Shown: positions 44,790 to 53,449, counted from the first letter of the stretch. The stretch: 64,000 nucleotides of DNA from Streptomyces sp. TRM68416 (GCF_014596915.1 NZ_JACVWU010000005.1:310001-374000), one strand, 5' to 3'. Program-made: numbers and translations. The notes: generated by a model not told the origin, from the letters alone.

Positions 44790-45538
44790 CCTGGGGCGTG
44801 CGCAATATAGGCCACGTCCTGAGTGTCTAAGAGAGGTAACGGTCAGGGGAGTTACTCCGATCGAAATCCCCCGAAAGGGCAGGCCGAACACCGTGCGGGC
44901 GGCGCGGCTGTGGGCCGCTGCATTTCTGTACGCGTGATGCGCCGTTGTGGACGACGTACACGGCAACGGGTGTCCGCCGCAGTGAGGCCCTGGGGATGAA
45001 GTGGGACCTCGTCCACTGGGACGACTGCGCCATCGAACTGGAGTGGGTCGTCGTTGAGGTGGGAAACAAGAGCGTCCTGCGGCGCCTGGCCAAGGACGGT
45101 GACGACGACGCGATCATCTATGTCGATCCGGCGCTGATGGCGGTGCTGAAGGTTCAGCGGGAGCGCCAGCAGATGTGGAAGGAGAAGCTTGGCTCGCTCT
45201 GGGTGGAGCAGGGCCTTGTCTTTGCGCGGGACGGATACATGCTTCGCCGAGGCGGGATCGCGCCCGGTGGCGTCCAGGATGCTGGTCAGGTCAGCGCACG
45301 GTGGCGGACCACAAGAAAGTGGCTGGATCTTCCCGACCGGTTCCGCATCCACGACTGGCGGCGCAGCAAGGTCACCAACGACCTGGACGCGGGGGAGAAC
45401 CCCGTGGAGGTCGCCGCGAACGTGAGGCACCACTCGCCGGGCTACACCATGGCCCAGTACGGCAAGCGACGAGTCCAAGGGGCCCGCAAGCTCGCGTCCG
45501 GGACGGCTCATCGCATCGGGTCGGGAAGGATTGCGTGA
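44790..45538 (+). pseudogene. Broken tyrosine recombinase (integrase)
   Basis: The catalytic domain from 44945 is intact in frame: TGVRRSEALGMKW (first Arg), RIHDWRRSKVTNDL (HxxR), VRHHSPGYTMAQYGK (His and nucleophile Tyr). Upstream, VRGVTPIEIPRKGRPNTVRAARLWAAAFLYA (44842-44936) is the linker and start of that domain in another frame, ending at a TGA one frame off. Before that, VRNIGHVLSV matches the end of a core-binding domain, again followed by stops. The rest of the N-terminal half is missing, so excision or integration activity is lost. Confidence 0.75.
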
Positions 45539-45713
45539 CCGCTGTTCGGCTACGCGACGGGCATGCGGTCAATGGTCAGCTCGGTGCCTGCGGGCTTGAT
45601 GAGGCTCGTTGAATTTGGCTCTGGCCGTGGTTCCGTGAACAACTGGTCGTGGGGGCTGCAAGACTGCTGTCGGCCGTCACATCGTGGCCGCCGCGTGCTG
45701 GTTGACTGTCCCT

Positions 45714-46535
45714 GTGACTGAACTGATGTGCGTACCGGATGCCGAGGACGGCTGGGAGCCCGCGACAGAACCGCCGGGCGGACCCAATCCGGCCCGGCAA
45801 GTCTCGATGTTCCAAGGCGTCGGCTGGCCCATGTACTCCTTCGCCTATCTCTCGGTGGACTTGGACGCGGTGGCCCGTCGGCTCAGGCTGACTCTTGAGA
45901 CCTCGTGGGACGGACACGGCAGGGTCCGGGCGGCGTTCTTCGTGCTGGAGGGTACGGATTTCGTCGCTACCCATCACGAAGGGGACGCTCCGGGAACGCA
46001 CATCTGGACCCGGATGGGCGGTCCGGTCGACTCGGCAGCGCGCGCGGGCAGGCTCCTCGCCGCGCTTGGCGTGGGGCCGGAGGTGGTCTCGTACTCCACG
46101 TGGGGGGTCGGCAGCAATCTGTCGGACATTCCCCCTGCCTGGAGTCGTGCGGGGCGTGCCATGCGCAAGCCAGTGCAGTCCCGCCAGGATTTCTGGGAAG
46201 ACTTCAAGACGCACCCGGGCATATTCGTTGGCCGCGTCACCTTCGGGTCGGTGACCGGGTTCCTCAACGGCTACAACGTCGCCGCAGCAGGCGACCTCCT
46301 GAACGGGTTCCAGGAGTGGCTCGCCGCCAAACTGGGTTTCGGGACGAATCTGGTCTGGACGGGCTTGGTCCTGAAGCTTGCCTTTCCCAAGGGCCGCCCC
46401 CCAGAGCCGTGGTCACCCGAGGACGACCAGCACGCTGTGGATCAACTGCTCCTATTGCTCGACGAGTACTTCGGGTCTCTCGCCGGCGGTCCACAGGCTG
46501 ACGGCGAGCCGCAGCCGACCCCGCAATCGTCCTGA
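45714..46535 (+). CDS. Orphan hypothetical protein in the island
   Basis: About 273 residues from GTG 45714 (ATG 45726 also possible). The N-terminal half contains MYSFAYLSVDLDAVARRLRLTLE and TDFVATHHEGDAPGTHIWTRMGG. The C-terminal half has FWEDFKTHPGIFVGRVTFGSVTGFLNGYNVAAAGDLLNGFQEWLAAKLGFG, a pattern I associate with streptomycete proteins of unknown function. There are no membrane segments. It is the only long intact gene of the island apart from the toxin-antitoxin pair. A defence or immunity role is possible but unsupported. Confidence 0.6.
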   Translation: MTELMCVPDAEDGWEPATEPPGGPNPARQVSMFQGVGWPMYSFAYLSVDLDAVARRLRLTLETSWDGHGRVRAAFFVLEGTDFVATHHEGDAPGTHIWTRMGGPVDSAARAGRLLAALGVGPEVVSYSTWGVGSNLSDIPPAWSRAGRAMRKPVQSRQDFWEDFKTHPGIFVGRVTFGSVTGFLNGYNVAAAGDLLNGFQEWLAAKLGFGTNLVWTGLVLKLAFPKGRPPEPWSPEDDQHAVDQLLLLLDEYFGSLAGGPQADGEPQPTPQSS

Positions 46536-46546
46536 ACTGGAGCTCC

Positions 46547-46588
46547 ACGGAATCCGACCAGGGTTTTACGGAATCCGACCAGGGTTTT
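46547..46588. repeat. Two tandem 21-bp repeats beside the ISL3 relic
   Basis: The unit beginning ACGGAATCCGACCAGGG and ending TTTT occurs twice exactly (46547-46567, 46568-46588) and directly abuts the transposase fragment. It may be a duplicated IS terminus. Confidence 0.7.
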
Positions 46589-46977
46589 TCAGTGGCCCTG
46601 TCTGCAGTTCCGTGAAGTTGATGGATGGATGAGGATCCGGGTGCGGAGGGGTTCGAACGAGGCCCGGCCGTACATAGCCCGCTTGAGTGTCTTCACCCGG
46701 TTCACGTTTCCTTCGACGGCTCCAGAGCTCCAGAGCAGAGTCAGGCCGGCGGTCACTGCGTCGAGGTCCTGGCGGAGGAAGCCGGCGAAGCCCTTCATGC
46801 GCTTCGGTGCGTCCTGCTCGGCCTGTCGGATCCACTCCAGCAGCAGGTATCCGCGCTGGTGACGGACCATGTCGGCGAAGGCGCGGGCGAGATCGCAGGC
46901 CCGGGTGATGTCGGGGCAGGCGAGCCGGACTTGAAGGAGCCGCTCGTCCGGTGCCCGCAGATCCCCTGGGGCGGGTG
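46589..46977 (-). mobile_element. ISL3-family transposase, C-terminal fragment
   Basis: The minus strand encodes LARAFADMVRHQRGYLLLEWIRQ, FAGFLRQDLDAVTAGLTL, WSSGAVEGNVNRVKTLKRAMYGRASF and LLRTRILIHP-like ends (PLRTRILIHPS). This is the conserved C-terminal part of the ISL3 DDE transposase, including the S-x-G-x-x-E-G-x-x-N-R-x-K block with the last catalytic glutamate. The N-terminal zinc fingers and most of the catalytic domain are absent, so it is an inactive remnant. Confidence 0.8.
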
Positions 46978-46980
46978 GGG

Positions 46981-47009
46981 TTGCTCAGGGCTTTCTGGTT
47001 TCCTACTTG
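46981..47009 (+). promoter_or_regulatory. Possible promoter of the toxin-antitoxin operon
   Basis: TTGCTC and TACTTG are spaced by 17 bases, and the -10-like box ends 17 bases before the antitoxin ATG. The implied leader is very short. Confidence 0.35.
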
Positions 47010-47026
47010 TTTGACACAATGGGGTC

Positions 47027-47311
47027 ATGTCTGAGACGACGTACAGCATCGGTGAGGGGCCGGCGACGCGGGTCAGCCTCTCCCTGCCCGAGGGGACTGC
47101 GGAGGCGATCCGGGCGCGGGTCGGTAAGCGGGAGTTCTCCGCGTTCATCGCCGCAGCCGTTGAGCGGGAGCTGCGGGGGCAGGTGTTGGACGAGTATCTG
47201 GCCGACTACGAGAGCCGCAACGGGCCGGCGTCCGAGCAGGCGCGGCAGCGGGCGCGGCAGGTGTTCGACGAGGTGTTCGCCGAGGAAGACCAGTGGCCCG
47301 CCGCAAGCTGA
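47027..47311 (+). CDS. Antitoxin of a type II toxin-antitoxin pair (RHH-like)
   Basis: 94 residues. The N-terminal part, ATRVSLSLPEGTAEAIRARVGKREFSAFIAAAVERELRG, has the beta strand and two helices of ribbon-helix-helix DNA-binding antitoxins. The tail (EYLADYESRNGPASEQARQRARQVFDEVFAEEDQW) would wrap the toxin. It overlaps the PIN-domain gene by 19 bases. It should repress its own operon as a complex. Confidence 0.8.
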   Translation: MSETTYSIGEGPATRVSLSLPEGTAEAIRARVGKREFSAFIAAAVERELRGQVLDEYLADYESRNGPASEQARQRARQVFDEVFAEEDQWPAAS

Positions 47312-47706
47312 GCCACGAGGGGACGCTGGTCCTGGACAGCGAGGGGCTCTCCAAGCTGCTCGACGATGACGAGACAGTGGCGGCGCTGGTCGCGGAGGCG
47401 CGCTCCCGTGGCATGGAGGCGGTGATCTGCTCGCTCACCATCATCGAGGCCGTCCACGCCCGTACGAACAAGGCCCGGCTGAGCTGGCTGCTGTCTGGCC
47501 TGCGGGTGATCCCGGTGGGGGACGAGGAGGCGAAGGCGGCCTCGGCACTGTTGATGGGGGCAGGGCTGCACGGTCACAAGTACGCCATCGACGCGGCCGT
47601 GGCCGAGGCTGCCCTGCGGCAGCAGCGGCCCGTGGTCATGCTGACGTCCGACATCGACGACATGACCAAACTCTGCGGCGATCGGATTCGGCTCATTTCT
47701 GTGTGA
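47293..47706 (+). CDS. PIN-domain ribonuclease toxin (VapC-like)
   Basis: 137 residues. The acidic metal-binding residues of the PIN fold are in place: D15 in LVLDSEGLSKLL, E52 in LTIIEAVHAR, D100 in KYAIDAAVAEAA and D120 in LTSDIDDMTKL. These bind Mg or Mn for RNA cleavage. It overlaps the antitoxin gene, which is the usual antitoxin-toxin order. All catalytic positions are intact although the surrounding island is decayed, suggesting that selection maintains the pair. Confidence 0.82.
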   Translation: MARRKLSHEGTLVLDSEGLSKLLDDDETVAALVAEARSRGMEAVICSLTIIEAVHARTNKARLSWLLSGLRVIPVGDEEAKAASALLMGAGLHGHKYAIDAAVAEAALRQQRPVVMLTSDIDDMTKLCGDRIRLISV

Positions 47707-47901
47707 GGCGGGCCAAGCGAGCGGGGAAAGGTGCAGAGCGGGATCTGAGCGGTGCTGGGGTGGACATGCCACCATCGTGGATCACGTACCTGGCCACCGG
47801 CGCGCGCCTGCGATCCATGGGCGAGGCTGGCGAAGGCACTGAAGGCGCTTTGATGCAGCCCGTCGTGCCTCCACAGGTCTCGGGTTGCGTCCAAGGAAGT
47901 G

Positions 47902-48105
47902 ATGTACGGGTTCGACCTGATCCGGGGGTTTGCTCCGGCGTTGGGATGAGGCCCGCCGCTACATGGGACTCGACCTGCTGGCCAAGGCCCGCCTCCACTC
48001 GATCGAGTCAGAAACCGACGACACCGTCCTGCCCACCGAACTCACCGCACAGCCTCAAAGAAGAGATCACCGAGTGGCCGTCGATACACCACTCCAGCGG
48101 ACGTG
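47902..48105 (+). pseudogene. Frameshifted fragment of an unrecognised gene
   Basis: MYGFDLIRGFAPALG runs into TGA at 47945; one base off, DEARRYMGLDLLAKARLHSIE and TDDTVLPTELTAQ continue to a TGA at 48103. The join reads like one protein broken by a single base. No family is recognised. The stretch from 47707 to 47901 shows no gene. Confidence 0.3.
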
Positions 48106-48111
48106 ACCCGG

Positions 48112-48340
48112 TGGAGATTCAGGCCGACCGCAGGGGCGGATCGGGATGCTCGCAGCGCGGCAGCGTCGCGTCGAAGGGGTAGGCGAGCCGGCGTCCGGGG
48201 CGGCTCAGCGCATCGGTCCAAGGAAGATCTGACGAGATGTCTGATCGCGTTGGTCACGCGCCAGCCGCGCTGGTCACAGAAGTCGCACATCGTCGCAGGC
48301 CAGATCCCTAATCCGCGGAGACGGCCGGGGCCGCCACCCC
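48112..48340. repeat. Island-flanking direct repeat, right copy
   Basis: Counterpart of 44065-44291. It ends with the 53 bases identical to the left copy. Unlike the left copy it runs on into the partner arm of a long hairpin (48351-48362), suggesting that this side keeps the original downstream sequence. Confidence 0.75.
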
Positions 48341-48362
48341 CCACAGGAGAGGCCCCGGCCGT
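48321..48362 (+). terminator. Long GC-rich hairpin at the right edge of the island
   Basis: ACGGCCGGGGCC (48321-48332) and GGCCCCGGCCGT (48351-48362) are exact complements with an 18-base loop. The left arm lies within the 53-base repeat; the right arm is unique to this side. Confidence 0.5.
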
Positions 48363-48577
48363 CGCGCGGCACGGGCCGCGCGGCGGCCCGTACTTCTTAC
48401 AGCGCCGTGAGTGCGTTTTCTGTCACACCCCACCCGACCAGGGCCACGGCCCGCCCCGTCACGAGTGGGTTGCGCTTTGTGCGGACATGGACGAGCAGTG
48501 GTTTCAGGTCGTAACGTGCCATTCGCGCCGAGCGGGACAGTTGACTGATCACCGCAACCATCGACCGAGGAAAACGG

Positions 48578-49252
48578 GTGCTGGGGGACGACGCGGAGCT
48601 GACGACCGCGGTGCTTGCGGCACAGAACGGGGACGAGACCGCGTTCCGGACTGTGTACCGATCCGTGCACCCGCGGCTGCTCGGATACGTCCGGACGCTG
48701 GTCGGCGACCCGGACGCCGAGGACGTCGCCTCGGAGGCCTGGCTCCAGATCGCCCGTGACCTCGACCGCTTCAGCGGCGACGCGGACCGCTTCCGCGGCT
48801 GGGCCGCCCGCATAGCCCGCAACCGCGCGCTCGACCACATACGCATGCGCGGCCGCCGCCCCGCGATCGGCGGTGACGAGACGGAGCTCACCGGCAAGGC
48901 CGCGCAGTCCGACACCGCGGGCGAGGCCATCGAGGCCCTCGCCACCGACGGCACGCTCTCCCTCATCGCCCGGCTGCCGCAGGACCAGGCCGAGGCCGTC
49001 GTCCTGCGCGTGGTCGTGGGGCTCGACGCCAAGACGGCGGCGGAGACCCTCGGCAAGCGGCCGGGCGCCGTACGGACGGCGGCGCACCGCGGTCTGAAGC
49101 GACTCGCCGAGCTGCTCGGCGGCGATCCGGAACTCGATCCGGAATCGGCGGGCGTCCTCGACGCCCTGCCCCCTCAGCCAGAACCGCGCGGTCGCGCGGT
49201 GACGTCCGCGAGTGTGACGCATACGCGTGCGCGGACGCAGAAGGATGTGTGA
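48578..49252 (+). CDS. ECF-type RNA polymerase sigma factor
   Basis: 224 residues from a GTG after GAGGAAAA. Region 2: YRSVHPRLLGYVRTLVGDPDAEDVASEAWLQIARDLDRF, FRGWAARIARNRALDHIRMR. Region 4: LPQDQAEAVVLRVVVGLDAKTAAETLGKRPGAVRTAAHRGLKRLAELL. It is clearly paralogous to the factor at 23782 and, like it, is followed by an overlapping gene for a single-pass membrane protein (TGATG). A 35-residue C-terminal tail is extra. Confidence 0.92.
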   Translation: MLGDDAELTTAVLAAQNGDETAFRTVYRSVHPRLLGYVRTLVGDPDAEDVASEAWLQIARDLDRFSGDADRFRGWAARIARNRALDHIRMRGRRPAIGGDETELTGKAAQSDTAGEAIEALATDGTLSLIARLPQDQAEAVVLRVVVGLDAKTAAETLGKRPGAVRTAAHRGLKRLAELLGGDPELDPESAGVLDALPPQPEPRGRAVTSASVTHTRARTQKDV

Positions 49253-50484
49253 TGGCCGACGAGCAGTACAGGTGGCTGGACCCGGAAACCGCGGAACGTC
49301 TGCTGAGCGGGGAGTCACTCGAGGCTGTCGACGCGGCCGACCGGGACCAGGCGGAACGGCTCGCCAAGACGCTTGAGGCACTGACCGCCGAACCCCCGCT
49401 GAGCAGCGCCGAACTCCCCGGCGAGGCCGCCGCGCTGGCCGCCTTCCGCTCGGCCCGCGCCGACGCCCCGGCCCCCGTCGGCCGACCCGCCCGCCACCGT
49501 TCCCCCGACGCCGGGCTGGTCCGGATCGGCGGCCCCGCCCACGGCACCCGCCGCCCGCGCTGGGCCCGCCCGGCGCGCCTCGGGCTCGCCGCCGCGCTGG
49601 CCCTCGGCCTGGTCGGCGGCGTCGCCGTCGCGGCCGGAACCGGAGTGCTGCCCCAGCCGTTCGGCGACGACGAACCGACCCCGGCCTCCTCGGTCACGGT
49701 GGAGCCCACGCCCGGGCTCCCGCTCGCCCCGCAGCCGTCGCAAGGCGCCGGGGAGAGCGAGCCCGCACCCGACGGGAAGCCCTCGCACGGCGAGACCGCG
49801 ACGGGCGGACCGGCCCCCGACCCCGGGTCCTCGGCCGACGAGGAGAAGGGCCGCGCCGACGGCTGGAAGGGCAGCGTCACCTCGGCCTGCCGGGACATCC
49901 GCGACGGCAGGCGCCTGAACGACGACCGCCGGCGTGCTCTGGAAGGCGCGGCCGGCGGCTCCGCGCGCGTGTCGAAGTACTGCTCGGGCCTCCTCGTCGA
50001 CCGCGGGACGTCCCACGACGGCAGCAACAACGGCAGCGGCAACGGCAACGGCAAGGGCAAGGGCGGCGCGACCGGCGGCCGGGGCACCGGCCAGGACGAC
50101 CACAACGGCCAGGACGACGACGAAGGCCACCGGCCCGGCCAGGGCGCGGGCCAGGGCGGCCACAACGGCCGGGGCGGCGGCGAAGGCCACCGGCCGGGCC
50201 AGGGCGCGGGCAGGGGCGGCCAGAACGGTCAAGGCGGCCACAACGGGCAGCACAGCCAGGGCGGCCAGAGCGGTCGCAACGGCCAGAACAGCCACAACGG
50301 CCAGGGCGGCCACAACGGCCAGAACGGTCGCAACGGCCAGGGACACGGCGAAAGCCACCAGCCCGGCCAAGGGGGCCGCAACGGCCAGGGCGACGGCGAA
50401 GGCCACCAGCCCGGCCAGGGCGACGGCGGCGGCCACCGCGCCGACGAACCGCCCTCCCGCCCGGAGGGTCGACACGCCAGCTGA
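49252..50484 (+). CDS. Single-pass membrane protein with Gly/Gln/Asn/His-rich tail, putative anti-sigma partner
   Basis: 410 residues from the ATG overlapping the sigma stop. The cytoplasmic N-terminal part (WLDPETAERLLSGESLEAVD, LAKTLEAL) is helical and lacks a zinc motif. One transmembrane helix lies at about 108-127. Outside, TSACRDIRDGRRLNDDRRRA to SKYCSGLL holds the only two cysteines (C213, C244) and resembles the module in the product of 24616. From about 263 the tail consists of imperfect GQGGHNGQ-, GHRPGQGAG- and RNGQ-type repeats to the end. A regulatory partner of the sigma factor is inferred from context. Confidence 0.72.
   Translation: MADEQYRWLDPETAERLLSGESLEAVDAADRDQAERLAKTLEALTAEPPLSSAELPGEAAALAAFRSARADAPAPVGRPARHRSPDAGLVRIGGPAHGTRRPRWARPARLGLAAALALGLVGGVAVAAGTGVLPQPFGDDEPTPASSVTVEPTPGLPLAPQPSQGAGESEPAPDGKPSHGETATGGPAPDPGSSADEEKGRADGWKGSVTSACRDIRDGRRLNDDRRRALEGAAGGSARVSKYCSGLLVDRGTSHDGSNNGSGNGNGKGKGGATGGRGTGQDDHNGQDDDEGHRPGQGAGQGGHNGRGGGEGHRPGQGAGRGGQNGQGGHNGQHSQGGQSGRNGQNSHNGQGGHNGQNGRNGQGHGESHQPGQGGRNGQGDGEGHQPGQGDGGGHRADEPPSRPEGRHAS
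50087..50440 (+). repeat. Imperfect short tandem repeats encoding the G/Q/N/H-rich tail
   Basis: Units such as GGCCACAACGGCCAG and GGCCACCGGCCCGGCCAG recur many times in the same frame. Such arrays are prone to copy-number change between strains and to assembly collapse. Confidence 0.7.
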
Positions 50485-50699
50485 CCTGCGGATTCGTAGA
50501 TCGTTGAAGTTTTTTCGCGCTAGGTGTGACGTTTTCCCGGCCCCGCACGCAGTACTCAATGAGCCGACTGGTCATCGGCCGTCGCACAGAGCCGGGGTTC
50601 CCCCCGTACCTACGGCTTGTGCACCTGGCGCGGGCGGGACACGTTCCCCCGGTCCCGTCCGCGCCCCACTCCTCTCCCGCCTCGCACTTCTTCCGCGAC

Positions 50700-51539
50700 T
50701 CACCACGACACGACGACCTTGTCGCCGTTCCGCACCTGCGCGAACAGCTCCGCGACGGCCGTCTCGTCCCGGACGTTGACGCAACCGTGCGAGGCGCCCG
50801 CGTAGCCGCGCGCCGCGAAGTCGGACGAGTAGTGCACCGCCTGGCCCCCGCTGAAGAACATCGCGTACGGCATCGGCGAGTCGTACAGCGTGGAGTGGTG
50901 GTGGCGGGACTTCCAGTAGACCTGGAACACGCCCTCGCGCGTCGGCGTGTACTGCGAGCCGAAGCGCACCGCCATCGTCGAGACGGTCCGGCCGTCGATC
51001 ATCCAGCGCAGGGTCCGGCTCGTCTTGTCGATGCACAGTACCCGGCCGGTCAGGCACCGCGGGTCCGGCTCGGCGGCCGGCTGCCCGCCCATCAGATACA
51101 GGTCCCACTGGCCGGGCTCGTCCGTCATCCTCAGCAGCCGCTGCCAGGTGACGCTGTCCGTCCGGCCCGTGCGCGGCAGCCCGCGCTTGCCCTGGAAGCC
51201 CTTGACCGCCCGTTCGGTCAGGTCGTCGTAGGTGCCCGTCGGCCCGTCGAACAGCCAGGCCACCTGGCGCAGCCGGGCCTGGAGCTCGCGCACGTCCCGC
51301 CCGGTGTCACCGCGGGACCACAGCACCTTCGGCGCCTCGCGCGCGGGCTTGTCGTCCGCCTTCTCGGGTGGGCCCGCCTCCGCGGTCCTCGACGGAGTCC
51401 CGCCGGGAGTCTCGATGCGCACCGGCGACCGCCGGCCGCCCTCCTCGTCGGACGGCTGCACCGTGCAGCCGCACACCACGGCGAGCGCCGCCGCCCAGGC
51501 GAGCACTCCGGCCGGTCTCCTCATGCCCCTGATACGCAT
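50700..51539 (-). CDS. L,D-transpeptidase (YkuD) lipoprotein with peptidoglycan-binding domain
   Basis: 279 residues from the ATG at 51539; the open frame continues upstream but the signal starts here (LAWAAALAVVCGC, lipidation at C23 or C25). Residues about 75-135 form a PG_binding_1 domain (WSRGDTGRDVRELQARLRQV). The YkuD domain follows, with HYSSDFAARGYAGASHGCVNVRD carrying catalytic C253 after H251. It makes 3-3 cross-links in peptidoglycan or attaches proteins, on the outer face of the membrane. Confidence 0.93.
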   Translation of the reverse strand: MRIRGMRRPAGVLAWAAALAVVCGCTVQPSDEEGGRRSPVRIETPGGTPSRTAEAGPPEKADDKPAREAPKVLWSRGDTGRDVRELQARLRQVAWLFDGPTGTYDDLTERAVKGFQGKRGLPRTGRTDSVTWQRLLRMTDEPGQWDLYLMGGQPAAEPDPRCLTGRVLCIDKTSRTLRWMIDGRTVSTMAVRFGSQYTPTREGVFQVYWKSRHHHSTLYDSPMPYAMFFSGGQAVHYSSDFAARGYAGASHGCVNVRDETAVAELFAQVRNGDKVVVSW

Positions 51540-51776
51540 CACGGCCCCCGTCGTCTCATGCCGGCGACTGCCGGTGTTCCGTGGGATGTCTCCCCGCGGA
51601 AGACTGGTTGTGAACGGTACGGAACGGCTGTGACCGGGGCCGCACGGACGTTGTGAGCAAGGTCCCAGCGTGCTGCACTCCACCGGGTGCGGGCCGCCCG
51701 GCTACAGTCCGTCGAAGGGTCGGCCTGTACCAGTGAGTGAGCATCGAGCGAACAGCTCGGCGGGAGGCAACACACC

Positions 51777-53357
51777 ATGGCGCGCGAGTCGGAGTCCGGA
51801 CTGCCCATCGAGCCGGTGTACGGGCCGGATGCCCTGGCGGGCTGGGATCCGGCCGAGAAGCTGGGTGAGCCGGGCGCGTACCCGTTCACCCGGGGTGTGT
51901 ATCCGTCGATGTACACGGGCCGTCCGTGGACGATGCGGCAGTACGCCGGTTTCGGTACGGCGACGGAGTCCAACGCCCGCTACAAGCAGCTGATCGCCAA
52001 CGGCACCATGGGTCTGTCGGTCGCCTTCGACCTGCCCACCCAGATGGGCCACGACTCCGACGCGCCGATCGCGCACGGCGAGGTCGGCAAGGTCGGCGTG
52101 GCGATCGACTCGGTGGAGGACATGCGGGTGCTGTTCGGCGGGATCCCGCTGGACAAGGTGTCGACGTCGATGACGATCAACGCCCCGGCGGCGCTGCTGC
52201 TGCTGATGTACCAGCTGGTCGGCGAGGAGCAGGGGGTCAGCGCCGACAGGCTGACCGGCACGATCCAGAACGACGTGCTGAAGGAGTACATCGCGCGCGG
52301 GACGTACATCTTCCCGCCCAAGCCCTCCCTGCGGCTGATCGCGGACATCTTCAAGTACTGCAAGGCCGAGATCCCGAAGTGGAACACGATCTCGATCTCC
52401 GGCTACCACATGGCCGAGGCGGGCGCCTCGCCGGCGCAGGAGATCGCGTTCACGCTCGCGGACGGCATCGAGTACGTGCGCACGGCGGTCGCGGCGGGCA
52501 TGGACGTCGACGACTTCGCGCCGCGTCTGTCGTTCTTCTTCGTGGCCCGCACCACGATCCTGGAGGAGGTCGCGAAGTTCCGTGCGGCCCGCAGGATCTG
52601 GGCGCGGGTGATGCGCGAGGAGTTCGGCGCGAAGAACCCCAAGTCGCTGATGCTGCGCTTCCACACGCAGACCGCCGGCGTGCAGCTGACCGCGCAGCAG
52701 CCGGAGGTGAACCTGGTCCGCGTCGCGGTCCAGGGCCTGGCGGCGGTCCTCGGCGGCACGCAGTCGCTGCACACCAACTCCTTCGACGAGGCCATCGCGC
52801 TGCCCACGGACAAGTCCGCGCGCCTGGCGCTGCGCACCCAGCAGGTCCTCGCCTACGAGACGGACGTGACGGCGACGGTCGACCCGTTCGCGGGCTCCTA
52901 CGTCATCGAGAAGATGACCGACGAGGTCGAGGCCGCCGCGGTCGAGCTGATGACGAAGGTCGAGGACCTCGGCGGCGCGGTCTCGGCCATCGAGCACGGC
53001 TTCCAGAAGAACGAGATCGAGCGTTCCGCGTACCGGATCGCGCAGGAGACCGACTCCGGTGAGCGGGTCGTGGTCGGCGTCAACCGCTTCCAGCTCGACG
53101 AGGAGGAGCCCTACGAGCCGCTGCGCGTCGACCCCGCCATCGAGGCCCAGCAGGCCGAACGCCTCGCCAAACTCCGCGCGGAGCGGGACCAGTCGGCGGT
53201 GGACGCGGCCCTGGACGCCCTGAAGAAGGCCGCAGCCGGCGAGGACAACGTCCTGTACCCCATGAAGGACGCCCTCCGCGCCCGCGCCACCGTCGGCGAG
53301 GTCTGCAACGCCCTGCGCGAGGTCTGGGGCACCTACGTACCGTCGGACGCCTTCTGA
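51777..53357 (+). CDS. Methylmalonyl-CoA mutase-family large subunit without B12 domain
   Basis: 526 residues from ATG 51777 after GGGAGG. The substrate-binding TIM barrel is complete: [67 protein letters not shown] and [14 protein letters not shown]56, R174 and H211 occupy the positions of the methylmalonyl-CoA mutase residues that hold the carboxylate and shield the radical; isobutyryl-CoA mutase differs at the first two. The cobalamin-binding domain is absent, so a separate small subunit must supply it. None is encoded in the window. Confidence 0.9.
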   Translation: MARESESGLPIEPVYGPDALAGWDPAEKLGEPGAYPFTRGVYPSMYTGRPWTMRQYAGFGTATESNARYKQLIANGTMGLSVAFDLPTQMGHDSDAPIAHGEVGKVGVAIDSVEDMRVLFGGIPLDKVSTSMTINAPAALLLLMYQLVGEEQGVSADRLTGTIQNDVLKEYIARGTYIFPPKPSLRLIADIFKYCKAEIPKWNTISISGYHMAEAGASPAQEIAFTLADGIEYVRTAVAAGMDVDDFAPRLSFFFVARTTILEEVAKFRAARRIWARVMREEFGAKNPKSLMLRFHTQTAGVQLTAQQPEVNLVRVAVQGLAAVLGGTQSLHTNSFDEAIALPTDKSARLALRTQQVLAYETDVTATVDPFAGSYVIEKMTDEVEAAAVELMTKVEDLGGAVSAIEHGFQKNEIERSAYRIAQETDSGERVVVGVNRFQLDEEEPYEPLRVDPAIEAQQAERLAKLRAERDQSAVDAALDALKKAAAGEDNVLYPMKDALRARATVGEVCNALREVWGTYVPSDAF

Positions 53358-53449
53358 GCTGGGCGATTACTTCGTACGGGTGATCGGGGGCGGAACGTGC
53401 ACGTCCCCGGTTACGCTCGTGAAGAGTGGGCCCCGACAAGGAGGACGCC

